This document shows positions 56,161-64,000 of a stretch of 64,000 nucleotides of DNA, one piece after another (position 1 is the first letter of the stretch; every line of letters begins with the position of its first letter). The stretch comes from Reyranella soli. GTDB taxonomy: Bacteria > Pseudomonadota > Alphaproteobacteria > Reyranellales > Reyranellaceae. A model generated the notes under the pieces. The model was given only the letters and a program-made list of their open reading frames with translations, searched no databases and was not told where the DNA came from. The position numbers were made by a program, and so were the translations under genes. The stretch covers positions 1 to 64,000 of the forward strand of contig NZ_BKAJ01000033.1 of assembly GCF_007992495.1 (NCBI RefSeq), written 5' to 3'.

Positions 56161-57375
56161 GTGACCAAGTTCCTCGGCCCCCTCGACATTGCCGTGGTCG
56201 GCTGCGGCGTGGCGGGCCAGGCCGCGGCGACGCTGCTCGCCGAGACGGGCCATCGCGTCACGGTCTACGAAAGGTTCACCCAGCCGCAGCCGGTCGGCGC
56301 CGGCCTGCTGCTGCAGCCGACGGGCCTTGCCGTCCTGCGGAAGCTCGGCCTCGCCCACGCCGCGATTGCGGCCGGCGCGCGCATTGGCGGGCTCGAAGCG
56401 CGCACCCATCGCGGCCGCTCGATCCTCGACCTGCGCTATGCCGACCTGCATCCGCTCGCCTTCGGTGTCGGCATCCCGCGCGCCGCCTTGTTTGATCTGC
56501 TGCATGGCCGCCTGCTCAAATCGCCGGCCAAGCTGGTCACCGGGGCGGAGATCGTCGATGTCGACAAGACGCATCTCGTCGAGGCGAGTGGCGCGCGGCA
56601 TGGCCCGTTCGATCTCATCGTCGCGGCCGACGGCGCACACTCCGCGTTGCGCGCGCGCCTGATGCCGCACGCACGCGCGCCGATCTATCCCTGGGGCTGC
56701 ATCTGGACCACCGCGCCCGACCTCGCCGGCATCGGCGCCGCCGGCCTGCTGCGCCAGCGTGTGCGCGGCACCAGGCTGATGATGGGCCTGCTGCCGATCG
56801 GCCATGGCAAGGTAACGATCTACTGGAGCATGCCCATGCGCGCATTGGGCCGCAGCAAGACGATCGACCTCGAGGCCTGGCGCCGCACCGCGACGGCGCT
56901 GTGGCCCGAGGCTGCGCCGATCGTCGATCACGCCGCGGCGGCCGGCGACGTCGCGCGCGCGACCTATCGCCATGTCGCCCTGACGCACTGGAACGCCGGC
57001 CCCGTGCTGTTCATCGGCGACGCCGCCCACGGCACCAGCCCGCAGCTCGGCCAGGGCGCCAATCTCGGCCTGATGGATGCCTGGGTGCTGGCGAAGGCGT
57101 TGGCCGACGCGCCCGATCTTTTGGCTGCCTTCCTGCGCTTCGAGCGCCGCCGTGTGCCACCCGTGCGCTACTACAGGAGTGCCAGCCATCTCCTGACGCC
57201 GTTCTTCCAGTCACGGCTGGCGCCGCTCGGCTGGCTGCGCGACGCCGTCATGGGTCCGGCCTGCCTTGTCCCGGGCCTGCGGACGATGATGGGGTCGACG
57301 CTCGCCGGCACGCGCCATGGCTGGCTGTCGGCGACGCCGCTGGGCGACGATGGATGCTTCCCGCTCGATGCCTAG
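56161..57375 (+). CDS. FAD-dependent monooxygenase (PHBH/UbiH fold)
   Basis: This is a 404-residue group A flavoprotein. The dinucleotide fold is IAVVGCGVAGQAAATLLAE near the N-terminus, the DG motif is LIVAADGAHSALR, and the GD motif is VLFIGDAAHGTSPQLGQGAN. The start GTG 56161 lies right after a promoter-like -10, so the mRNA may be leaderless; there is no ribosome site. It probably hydroxylates an aromatic or similar substrate with NAD(P)H. The last 4 bases overlap the end of the convergent membrane-protein gene. Confidence 0.9.
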   Translation: MTKFLGPLDIAVVGCGVAGQAAATLLAETGHRVTVYERFTQPQPVGAGLLLQPTGLAVLRKLGLAHAAIAAGARIGGLEARTHRGRSILDLRYADLHPLAFGVGIPRAALFDLLHGRLLKSPAKLVTGAEIVDVDKTHLVEASGARHGPFDLIVAADGAHSALRARLMPHARAPIYPWGCIWTTAPDLAGIGAAGLLRQRVRGTRLMMGLLPIGHGKVTIYWSMPMRALGRSKTIDLEAWRRTATALWPEAAPIVDHAAAAGDVARATYRHVALTHWNAGPVLFIGDAAHGTSPQLGQGANLGLMDAWVLAKALADAPDLLAAFLRFERRRVPPVRYYRSASHLLTPFFQSRLAPLGWLRDAVMGPACLVPGLRTMMGSTLAGTRHGWLSATPLGDDGCFPLDA

Positions 57376-57851
57376 TTCGCGAGCTGCGCGAACGCCCCCA
57401 GCACGGCGCCGTAGACGGTCTGCGCCGCCAGCGTGGTGAGCGGCGTGCCGTAGCCGTAGTTGACGGCCATGAAGCCCGGCGGCTCGAGCTGCCGCTCAGC
57501 CGTGACGCCGTGATACTCCGAAGCCATGCGCGGATGGATGAACGGCAGCAGGGGCAGGACAGAGACCAGCAGGAAGACGCCGTGCACCAGCCCGGCCAGG
57601 GCGCCGAACCACCAGGTGTGGATGCCGACGCTGTCGAACAGCAGGAAGTAGACGAAGGCGAACAGCCAGCCACCGATGGCATAAAGCAGGTAGCCCCACA
57701 CCACGGCGCGATCGCGCTGGCCGGTGACGAAGGTTCCGACCAGCAACGGGATGCTGAGCCGTGACCAGCCGAAACCCTGGCTGGCGCGCAGCACCATCGT
57801 CATGGCCACGGTGGCCAGGAGGCCCCACAGCACGGCGTAGGCGAGGTTCAT
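57372..57851 (-). CDS. Membrane protein of unknown function, 159 residues
   Basis: There are four hydrophobic segments (AYAVLWGLLATVAMTMVL; AVVWGYLLYAIGGWLFAFVY; WFGALAGLVHGVFLLVSVLP; a C-terminal VYGAVLGAFAQL). No catalytic motif is recognised. The start overlaps the stop of the GH15 gene by 4 bases (57848-57851), implying translational coupling, so it may assist or be co-regulated with the glycosidase. Confidence 0.65.
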   Translation of the reverse strand: MNLAYAVLWGLLATVAMTMVLRASQGFGWSRLSIPLLVGTFVTGQRDRAVVWGYLLYAIGGWLFAFVYFLLFDSVGIHTWWFGALAGLVHGVFLLVSVLPLLPFIHPRMASEYHGVTAERQLEPPGFMAVNYGYGTPLTTLAAQTVYGAVLGAFAQLAN

Positions 57852-59685
57852 GCGCGCGCCCGCTCGATGGCGACGGCGGCGTTGATCAGGCCGACATGGG
57901 TGAAGGCCTGCGGAAAGTTGCCCAATGCGGCGCCCGAGGCGATGTCGATCTCCTCGGCGTAGAGGCCGAGATCGTTGGCGAAGGAGAGCATGTGCCGGAA
58001 ACGGCGCTCGGCCGCATCGAGGTCGCCGCGCTTGGCGAGATTGTCGATCGCCCAGAAGCCGCAGATGCCGAACGCGCCCTCGACGCCGGCGATGCCGTCG
58101 AAACGTTCGTAGCGATTGAGCAGGCCGTCGCGGCCGAGCCGCTGGTGGATGAGGTCGTAGGTCGAGCGCATGCGCGGATCGCCGGCGTCCTTGTAGCCGA
58201 TGCAGGCCATCAGCAGCAGCGAGGCGTCGACCTTGTCGCCGTCCAGCACGCTGGTGTAGCTGCCCAGCGCCGCATTGAAGCCGCGCTGCTCGATCGCCTG
58301 CTCGATTGCCGCGCGCTCGCGGCCGAACAACTCGACCTTCGCCGTCGGCAGGACGAGCGCGCCGTCATCGTGCAGCTTCAGCAGCCCATCGAGGGCAGCC
58401 CAGCACATGACCTTGGAGAAGGTGTAGTGGCGCAATGGCCCGCGTACTTCCCAGATGCTGCAATCGGATTCGTACCACTGCCGGCACACCACGTCGCCCA
58501 GGCCCGTCAGCATGTGCGCCGATTCGCGGTCGAGACGGCCATTGCCGGCCAGGGCGGCGCAGGCGGCGGTCACGACCTCGCCGTAGATATCGAGCTGGCG
58601 CTGGCGATAGGCGTCGTTGCCGATGCGCACCGGCCGCGACGCGGCATAGCCCGCAAGATGCGTCAGCTCCTTCTCGTCGAGCCGCGTGCGGCCGAACACG
58701 TCGTACATGACCTGCAGCTCGGGCCAGCTCAGCCGCGTGGCATGCAGCATCCAGCCCAGGAACGACAGCGCCTCCTCGCGATAGCCGGTCGCCAACAGCG
58801 CCTCGGTCGTGAGCCCCGCATCGCGCAGCCAGCAATATCGGTAGTCCCAGTTGCGCCCCTTGCCGATCGCCTCGGGCAGCGACGTCGTCGGCGCCGCCAC
58901 GATCGCGCCCGACAGCGTGTAGGTCAGCAGCTTCAGCGTGACGGCGCTGCGCACCACTTCGTCTCGATAGGGTCCAGTGTATTGGCAGCGGCCCGTCCAG
59001 TCGCGCCACCAGGCGATGGTGTCGGCGATGCGTTCCTCGGCGTGCCTGCCGAGCGGCGGCAGGACCGCCGGATCCCCTTTGGTGTAGGCGAGACTGAGAT
59101 AGCGCCGTTCACCTGCACCAAGAGTGACCGTGCCCACCAGGGCATCGCCCTCCCGCTGCAACGCGATGTCGGTGTGCACGACCAGCACCTCGTCGCCCCA
59201 GAGACAGGTCCAGCCGAGACGGCCGCGCCGGCGCGGTCGCAGGTTGCGGCGGGCATAGTCGGGCCGCACGTCGAGCCGCAGCTCGATCTCGACCGTACCA
59301 GCCATGCCTTCGATCGCGCGCAACACCTCGCGCATCGGACGCAGCGACCGCCCGCCATCGTCGATCGGCATGAGGTCGATCAGCCGGGCGCTGCCGCTGT
59401 CGGTGATGAAGTCGGTCTCCAGCACCGCCGTGCGCTCGACGTAGCGTCGCTCGACGGTGAAGAAAGGATCGCGTGGCCGAAGCGAGCAGCTGCCGCCGCG
59501 CGCCGCATCGAGCAGGCCGGCAAAGATCGACGGGCTGGAGAAGTCGGGCAGGCACAGCCAGTCGATCGAGCCCTCGCGCGAGACGAGGGCCGCCGTCCGG
59601 CAATCGCCGATCAGGGCGTAGTCCGCGATCGTGCTCAGGCGGTGCGACGGGGTTCGCGATATGCGAACAAGGTAATGGGGGTCAT
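57848..59685 (-). pseudogene. GH15 glucoamylase/trehalase family, 5' frameshift
   Basis: The conserved (alpha/alpha)6 family protein is clear: DYALIGDCRTAALVSREGSI and DWLCLPDF at the start, then GKGRNWDYRYCWLRDAGLTT with the general acid region, and AEEIDIASGAALGNFPQAF at the end. The main frame has no ATG/GTG/TTG before 59425, although family similarity reaches back to about 59640. An ATG with GGGAG 7 bases upstream sits at 59685 in another frame (MTPITLFAYREPRRTA). One base lost between 59640 and 59685 would join them. If not, a rare CTG start is needed. It cleaves alpha-glucosides such as trehalose or maltodextrins. Confidence 0.75.
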
Positions 59686-59737
59686 GGCCGTCTCCCGTTC
59701 ATCCGAACCGAAACGAACCAGCCCGCGAAAGGTTCCC

Positions 59738-60538
59738 TCAGCTTTGTCGCGCGAGGGTCGCCCAGCGGCCCGGCGTCAGGCCAAACCGGGCCGAGAAATG
59801 CCGGGTGAGGTGGCTCTGGTCGGCGAAACCGGTCGCCGCCGCGGCATCGGACAGGGGAACGCCCTCGGCGATCATCTTCTGCGCCTGGGCCAGCCGCCGG
59901 CCGACCTGGTAGCGGTGCGGCGAGGTGCCGGTGGCGGCCCGGAAATGGCGGGACAGCGCGAAGCGGTCCAGCCCGGTCACCTTCTCCAGCTCTTCCGACG
60001 CCACGGTACGGTGTGCTTCTGCCGCCAGGAAGTCGCGCGCGCAGGCCACGGCGCGATGGGCCACGGCGGCGCTGCGGGGGCGCGGTTGGTCGTCGCTGCG
60101 CGCGGCCAGCCGGCCGGCCAAGCGCTCGACCACCGCGTCGACGGCCAGCGGCTCCAACGATCGTGGGAAATCGGCAAAGGCCTCGCGCAGGAGGTCGGCC
60201 AGTACCGGATCGTCGGCCACAACCTCAGGGACGAAGGGCGGGTTGCCGCCGATCGCCGCCGAGACCGTGGCCGGATCGACATAGAGCATGCGATAGGCGA
60301 AGCCGGCATCGACTGTGGCATGGCCGTCGTGTGCCTCGTCGGGATGCAGCACCATGACCTGGCCGCCGCGGCTGGTCCTGAGTGCGCCGCGATAGTGGAA
60401 GGACTGGGCGCCCCACAGGGTCAGGCCGACGCCATAGGTCTCGTGGCGATGGGTGTCGTAGGCATGGCCGCCGAAGCGCGCCGCCAAGCGCTGCACGCCC
60501 GAGCGCGGTTCGTCGAAGCGGATGCGGTCGTTCACCAT
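59738..60538 (-). CDS. AraC-family transcriptional regulator
   Basis: This is a 266-residue regulator. An N-terminal cupin-like AraC_binding domain (FGGHAYDTHRHETYGVGLTL, MVLHPDEAHDGH) is followed by two helix-turn-helix units (EELEKVTGLDRFALSRHFRA; AAAATGFADQSHLTRHFSAR) and the PGRW end. The start at 60538 is 30 bases from the divergent DUF2000 gene, which is thus a likely target. The ligand is unknown. Confidence 0.9.
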   Translation of the reverse strand: MVNDRIRFDEPRSGVQRLAARFGGHAYDTHRHETYGVGLTLWGAQSFHYRGALRTSRGGQVMVLHPDEAHDGHATVDAGFAYRMLYVDPATVSAAIGGNPPFVPEVVADDPVLADLLREAFADFPRSLEPLAVDAVVERLAGRLAARSDDQPRPRSAAVAHRAVACARDFLAAEAHRTVASEELEKVTGLDRFALSRHFRAATGTSPHRYQVGRRLAQAQKMIAEGVPLSDAAAATGFADQSHLTRHFSARFGLTPGRWATLARQS

Positions 60539-60568
60539 GCACAAACGTTCAAGACGTCCCCCGTCAGC

Positions 60569-61000
60569 ATGCCTGATATGGGGTGCATGATCTACGACAC
60601 CAAGACCGCGCTGGTCCTGCGCGCCGACCTCGCCGCTTGGCAAATCGCCAATGTCGCGGCCTTCCTGACCGGCGGCTTGATGGCCGGCAATCCCGAGATG
60701 GCGGGCGAGCCCTACCTCGACGGCGCCGGCCGGTTCTACAGCGCCCTGGTGCGCGAGCCGGTGTTCGTCTACGGCGCCTCGCTCGACGAGCTGCGTCGCA
60801 CCCATCAGCGTGCCCTGTCGCGGGGGCTGCGGCCGGCGATCTACATCGACGCGATGTTCAAGACCACCAACGACGCCGACAACCGTGCCGCCGTCGCGGC
60901 GGCCGACGCCGAGGCGCTCGACTTCGTCGGTATCGGCGTGCACGGCCAACGCAAAGTGATCGACAAGGTCATCAACAAGCTCAAGTTCTTCGGCGCATGA
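60569..61000 (+). CDS. DUF2000 family protein
   Basis: This is a 143-residue protein beginning MPDMGCMIYDTKTALVLRAD with ALAREPVFVYGAS-like central strand (VREPVFVYGASLDELRRTH) and the KTTNDADNRAAVAA segment typical of DUF2000, a PTH2-like fold without known activity. It is divergent from the AraC regulator. Its last 20 bases overlap the MFS gene on the other strand. The start could be as late as 60587 (MIYDTK). Confidence 0.8.
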   Translation: MPDMGCMIYDTKTALVLRADLAAWQIANVAAFLTGGLMAGNPEMAGEPYLDGAGRFYSALVREPVFVYGASLDELRRTHQRALSRGLRPAIYIDAMFKTTNDADNRAAVAAADAEALDFVGIGVHGQRKVIDKVINKLKFFGA

Positions 61001-62138
61001 GTACGACGACGGAGGCGGCAAGATTCAGGCTGAGGCACACCACCAGCGGCACGCCATAACCGCCGAAGGCATCGCGCAGGACGCCAAGCAGGCCGGGCCC
61101 GAAGGCGTAGACGATCTGGACCACCGCCGTCGACAGGGCGACGATGGCGGGAAAGTCGGCGGCGGCGAACTCGCGCTGGATGATCAGCGGCGACAGCGTG
61201 ATGTTGTTGCCGACCGAGAAGCCGTAGACCGCACAGGCGCCGTAGATCACCGCTGCCTGGTCGGCGCGCGCCAGCACGGCGATCGCTCCGACCTGGACCA
61301 GGAAGGAGAGCGCCGAGGCGCGTCGCGGCTCGAGCCGGTCGATGACGAAACCCAGCACGACGCGGCCGATCAGCGCCATCACGGCGTTGATGCCGACGGC
61401 GAGTCCGGGATCGACGTTGCTGCGGCTCGCGATCAGCGGCACGAGGTGCGTCAGGAAGCCGACCTGGCTGGTCAGCACGAAGGCAAACGGCGCGGAGATG
61501 CTCCAGAAGTGCCAGTGCTTGAGGGGCGCCAGCGTGCTCCGGGGCATTGCCGCGGGCTTGGGCGACAACGGCCCGCGGCGTACGGACAGCGCCACCGCCA
61601 CGCCGGCGACGACGATGCCGATCACGACGAGCAGTCGCTCGGCGTTGGCGAAGCCCATGGTGGGAATGATGGTGAGCAGGGCGGGGGCCACGACCAGGCC
61701 GGCGACCGTGGCGCCGCTCAGCGCGAGGTTGAGCGCAAGCCCGCGCTTCTTGTCGAACCATTGGCCGATCGTGGCCGCGATTGGCGCCACGCTCGTGGCG
61801 TTCCAGCCCGGCGCCATCAGGGCATAGAGGAGCGCGAGCTGCCATGGCGCGGTGACCGACGGCAAAGCGAGGAGGGCGGCGGCGGTGATGCCGAGGCCCG
61901 AGAGGAAGACTACGCGCGGGCCGAAGCGGCCGATCGCCCAGGCGATGCGCGGCAGCAGCAGGGCGCCCAGCACGTAGTGGCCGGTGACGATCGAGGAGAT
62001 CAGCCCGGTCGACCAGCCGCGCGCCTTCTGCAGCTCGACCAGATAGATGCCGTGCGCATAGAAGCCGAAGCCCCAGGCGAACACCGCGGACAAAAAGCAG
62101 GCGAAGACGACCCGCCAGCCGGCGGCGTTGCTGGTCAC
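60981..62138 (-). CDS. MFS transporter (monocarboxylate-type)
   Basis: This is a 385-residue permease with 12 hydrophobic segments. The N-terminal half is typical of the MCT/OFA group (VFAWGFGFYAHGIYLVELQK; RGWSTGLISSIVTGHYVLGA), which exports or imports carboxylates. It lies 9 bases after the NTF2-like gene in an ArsR-headed operon. The substrate is unknown. Confidence 0.87.
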   Translation of the reverse strand: MTSNAAGWRVVFACFLSAVFAWGFGFYAHGIYLVELQKARGWSTGLISSIVTGHYVLGALLLPRIAWAIGRFGPRVVFLSGLGITAAALLALPSVTAPWQLALLYALMAPGWNATSVAPIAATIGQWFDKKRGLALNLALSGATVAGLVVAPALLTIIPTMGFANAERLLVVIGIVVAGVAVALSVRRGPLSPKPAAMPRSTLAPLKHWHFWSISAPFAFVLTSQVGFLTHLVPLIASRSNVDPGLAVGINAVMALIGRVVLGFVIDRLEPRRASALSFLVQVGAIAVLARADQAAVIYGACAVYGFSVGNNITLSPLIIQREFAAADFPAIVALSTAVVQIVYAFGPGLLGVLRDAFGGYGVPLVVCLSLNLAASVVVLMRRRT

Positions 62139-62147
62139 TGGTCTGGT

Positions 62148-62510
62148 TTACGAGCGGCTGACGTGTGCGGAAACGCAGCGCCAGCCCTCCGGCCGGAGCT
62201 GCCAGTCGTCGGTGTACCAGCCCGCGCCCTCAGTGCCGTCGGGCTTCTGGTACGAGGTACGGGCATGGATGACGGCGTAGTCGCCCAGCAGGCGGATCTT
62301 CACGTCGTGCTCGCGGATCTCCTTCACTACCGAGCCGCGGCCGATCTGCGCCAGGAAGCCGGCGCGGTCGAGCCGCGAGCCGTCGGGATTGATGTTCATG
62401 AAGTCCTGCGCGAGGTGCTGGTCGAACCATTTGACGTCGGCCTGGTCGACCGAGCGCACGTAGTTGTGGTTGAGGTCGCTCAGCGTGGCGAGATGCGATG
62501 ACTGGGTCAT
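62148..62510 (-). CDS. NTF2-like (SnoaL) protein
   Basis: This is a 120-residue cone-shaped-fold protein (LNHNYVRSVDQADVKWFDQH; FMNINPDGSRLDRAGFLAQI; HARTSYQKPDGTEGAGWYTD; WRCVSAHVS). It matches ketosteroid-isomerase-like proteins of unknown activity. Its start overlaps the preceding SRPBCC stop by 4 bases, so translation is coupled. Confidence 0.85.
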   Translation of the reverse strand: MTQSSHLATLSDLNHNYVRSVDQADVKWFDQHLAQDFMNINPDGSRLDRAGFLAQIGRGSVVKEIREHDVKIRLLGDYAVIHARTSYQKPDGTEGAGWYTDDWQLRPEGWRCVSAHVSRS

Positions 62511-62995
62511 GGTTTTCCCTTTCCGAAATAGGCCGTGAGCTTGTCGAGCGAGGTCGACCAGCCGTTCGCGTGCGACTGGCAGGCCGCCGCGGTGGCGAAG
62601 TCCTCCTGGTGGAAGCTCACCTCGGTCCCGCGGCGGGTGCCGCGCAGCCGTTCGGTGAAGCGCACGGTGACCAGCGTCGTCGGCGTCAGCGTGCCGTCGC
62701 CGCGCACCCAGGCGTGGGTGAAGGACAGCCGCTCGGGCTCGCGGATCTCGCGATAGACGCCGACCTCGGTCTGGATCGCGCCGGTCTCGTCCGACTTGAT
62801 GCGCATGCGCCAGGCGCCACCCTCGCGCAGGTCGAGGGCGCAGGAGAGCATGGTGAAGCCGCGCGGCGCCCACCAGTGCTGCATGTGCTCGGGCTCGACG
62901 AAGGCGCGGAAAACCATCGGCCGCGGCGCGTTGAAATGGCGCCGGAGCGTGAAGTCGCGGACCGCCTGCAGCGCGTCATCTGCGTTTGCGTGCAC
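62507..62995 (-). CDS. SRPBCC/AHSA1-domain protein
   Basis: This is a 162-residue AHSA1-type lipid-binding-like fold (DFTLRRHFNAPRPMVFRAFV; EHMQHWWAPRGFTM; GGAWRMRI; FGKGKP end). The start GTG 62995 is favoured by AAGGAAAG just upstream; it overlaps the ArsR stop by 20 bases. ArsR-SRPBCC pairs are widespread in proteobacteria and usually autoregulated. Confidence 0.88.
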   Translation of the reverse strand: MHANADDALQAVRDFTLRRHFNAPRPMVFRAFVEPEHMQHWWAPRGFTMLSCALDLREGGAWRMRIKSDETGAIQTEVGVYREIREPERLSFTHAWVRGDGTLTPTTLVTVRFTERLRGTRRGTEVSFHQEDFATAAACQSHANGWSTSLDKLTAYFGKGKP

Positions 62996-63326
62996 GCTTC
63001 TTTCCTTTCTCCAGGTAATCCTGGAGCCTATCAAGCCGCTGATCCCAAAACTGGCGGTAGTCCGACACCCATTCCAGCACCTCGCGCAGCGGTTCGGCGG
63101 CGAGCCGGCAGGGCCGGCGCTGCGCCTCGCGGCCGCGCTCGATCAGGCCGGCGCGCTCCAGCACCTTCAGGTGCTTGGAGATCGCGGGCAGGGTCATGTC
63201 GAACGGCTCGGCCAGCTCGCCGACCGCGCTCTCGCCCAGCGTAAGCCGCGCCAGGATGGCGCGCCGCGTCGGATCGCTCAGCGCATGGAGCGTGGTGCTC
63301 AGCCGATCGAAGTCTTTATTAACCAT
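62976..63326 (-). CDS. ArsR-family transcriptional regulator
   Basis: This is a 116-residue winged-helix repressor (LHALSDPTRRAILARLTLGE; LAEPFDMTLPAISKHLKVLE; LIERGREAQRRPCRLAAEPL). There is no cysteine metal-binding motif in the recognition helix, so it belongs to the non-metal SdpR-like branch paired with SRPBCC proteins. It heads the four-gene operon and probably represses it. Confidence 0.9.
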   Translation of the reverse strand: MVNKDFDRLSTTLHALSDPTRRAILARLTLGESAVGELAEPFDMTLPAISKHLKVLERAGLIERGREAQRRPCRLAAEPLREVLEWVSDYRQFWDQRLDRLQDYLEKGKKRARKRR

Positions 63327-63359
63327 TTGGTGAAATAAGAGCGGCCCACCGTGGACCTG

Positions 63360-64000
63360 TCAAGCGACGAAGAGACGTGCTCCCGTCGGCGTGGCCTTGG
63401 CCTTGTCGAGCGCTTCCATGGTCGTGCGATAGCCGACCTCGACGGCGGCATCGAAGCTCGTCCAGTCGAGCAGGTCGATGTGGGTCATCGGCGGCACGAT
63501 CAGGAGGTCGGCCGCCTGGCGGTCCTCGGCGGCGCGTGCGGCGCTGGCGACCAGCGCGGAGCGCAGCAGGATGGCGACGATCGAGGGGATCGGCAGGGTC
63601 TCGTTGCGCTTCCAGATCAGGCGGCGGAAGAACTGCCAGGGCGACCATGGCTCCATGACGCCGGCGCCGGCGGCCAGCGCGCCGCCGGTATCGATGTCGA
63701 CGCCGATGGTGACGCCGCGGCCGGTACGCCGCATGGCGCGCACCGGAAAGTTGTCGATGACGCCACCATCGACATGGACCTCGCCCGCCTCGTTGAACGG
63801 CGGAATGACGCCCGGGATCGACACCGAGGCGCGCAGCCAGCGCCACAGCTTGCCGACCGTGTGGATGTCGGCGTTGGAGGTCGTGAGGTTCGCCGTGACG
63901 CAGAAGAACGGCAGGATGAGGTCCTCGATCTCCTTCTCGCCGAACGACAGGCGCAGCAGCCGCGTCACGCGCCGTCCGGCATAGAGCGAGATCAGGGGAA
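63360..64000 (-). CDS. Patatin-like phospholipase, 5' end beyond the window
   Basis: The C-terminal 213 or so residues are present. The frame is open to the window edge (PLISLYAGRRVTRLLRLSFG), as in NTE/RssA-type patatins. IEDLILPFFCVTANLTTSN, LRASVSIPGVIPP and the catalytic DGGVIDNFPV (Asp of the Ser-Asp dyad) are visible. The GxSxG serine lies outside the window. It hydrolyses phospholipid acyl chains at the membrane. Confidence 0.88.
   Translation of the reverse strand, partial: PLISLYAGRRVTRLLRLSFGEKEIEDLILPFFCVTANLTTSNADIHTVGKLWRWLRASVSIPGVIPPFNEAGEVHVDGGVIDNFPVRAMRRTGRGVTIGVDIDTGGALAAGAGVMEPWSPWQFFRRLIWKRNETLPIPSIVAILLRSALVASAARAAEDRQAADLLIVPPMTHIDLLDWTSFDAAVEVGYRTTMEALDKAKATPTGARLFVA

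Noticed and set aside
57761..61000. A 1079-codon plus-strand frame
   Set aside because: Most of it is antisense to the GH15 and AraC genes and reads as Arg/Ala/Gly-rich low-similarity sequence. Only its last 143 codons (from 60569) form a real gene, the DUF2000 protein.
1..64000. tRNA, rRNA or CRISPR loci
   Set aside because: No T-loop/acceptor pattern, rRNA-like conserved block or regularly spaced direct repeats were seen by eye; a tRNAscan/Infernal run would settle it.

Overview
The window is a GC-rich (roughly 65% by eye) chromosomal segment with dense coding on both strands. The gene families (livHMGF-type ABC transporter, Bug/TctC binding protein, several LLM flavin oxidoreductases, many SDRs, FnrN/FixK-type boxes, an extra GroEL) and dispersed intergenic palindromes point to a free-living soil alphaproteobacterium of the Rhizobiales/Rhodospirillales type (Bradyrhizobium- or Reyranella-like). 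That placement is inference. No rRNA, tRNA, CRISPR array or complete insertion sequence was recognised.

0-9 kb: an OmpA-like lipoprotein lies between two 71-bp inverted repeats. It is followed by a TauD/TfdA dioxygenase, a DsbA-like protein, two SDRs, a Crp/Fnr (FixK-like) regulator with a perfect TGTGA-N6-TCACA site in its promoter, and an LLM monooxygenase. 9-19 kb: a stress island with two universal stress proteins, an orphan GroEL, ChaB, an L,D-transpeptidase, an eRF1-like 'translational machinery' protein, a CHAD protein, small conserved proteins and CspA. At least five FNR/FixK-like boxes lie upstream of its genes, four of them 61-66 bp (centre to start codon). The nearby FixK-like regulator carries the E-x-x-S-R recognition helix expected for such boxes. 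Two genes of this island are split by in-frame TAA codons.

19-26 kb: an amide/branched-chain amino-acid type ABC transporter (livH, binding protein, livM, livG, livF) followed by an amidase with a frameshift at its active-site serine loop. 26-31 kb: a HicB-like orphan, a short IS1595-like fragment, a Hanks-type Ser/Thr kinase with a peptidoglycan-binding-like module, and a small secreted protein. 31-45 kb: an island of unusual and probably exported proteins. It holds a lysozyme-like candidate, a GH75-like protein, an adenylate cyclase-TPR protein, a PAP2/vanadium-haloperoxidase-like protein with three phage-decoration-like beta repeats, a G1 (eqolisin) glutamic peptidase, a peptide-binding protein, and a 1502-residue protein. 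That last protein joins an M10 metalloprotease, RTX repeats, a complete S53 sedolisin with its pro-domain, and a DUF4114 end. G1 and S53 peptidases are acid-active families, so together these look like an acid-adapted extracellular proteolysis system.

45-50 kb: an LLM flavin oxidoreductase behind a clear TPP riboswitch, with a 25-codon upstream ORF whose Shine-Dalgarno lies in the riboswitch 3' end; then a single-domain response regulator, an aberrant SDR, a GST, a terminase-small-subunit-like protein and HdeD. 50-56 kb: a Nudix hydrolase and a lipid/CoA pathway cluster (KAS III-OB protein, SCP-x-type thiolase, two MaoC proteins, SDR) punctuated by palindromic repeats, one of which is nested inside another. 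56-64 kb: an FAD monooxygenase with a leaderless-looking promoter that shares an ATAAC-N4-GTTAT operator with the terminase-like gene, a GH15 glucoamylase/trehalase, an AraC regulator divergent from a DUF2000 protein, an ArsR-SRPBCC-NTF2-MFS operon, and a patatin phospholipase cut by the window end.
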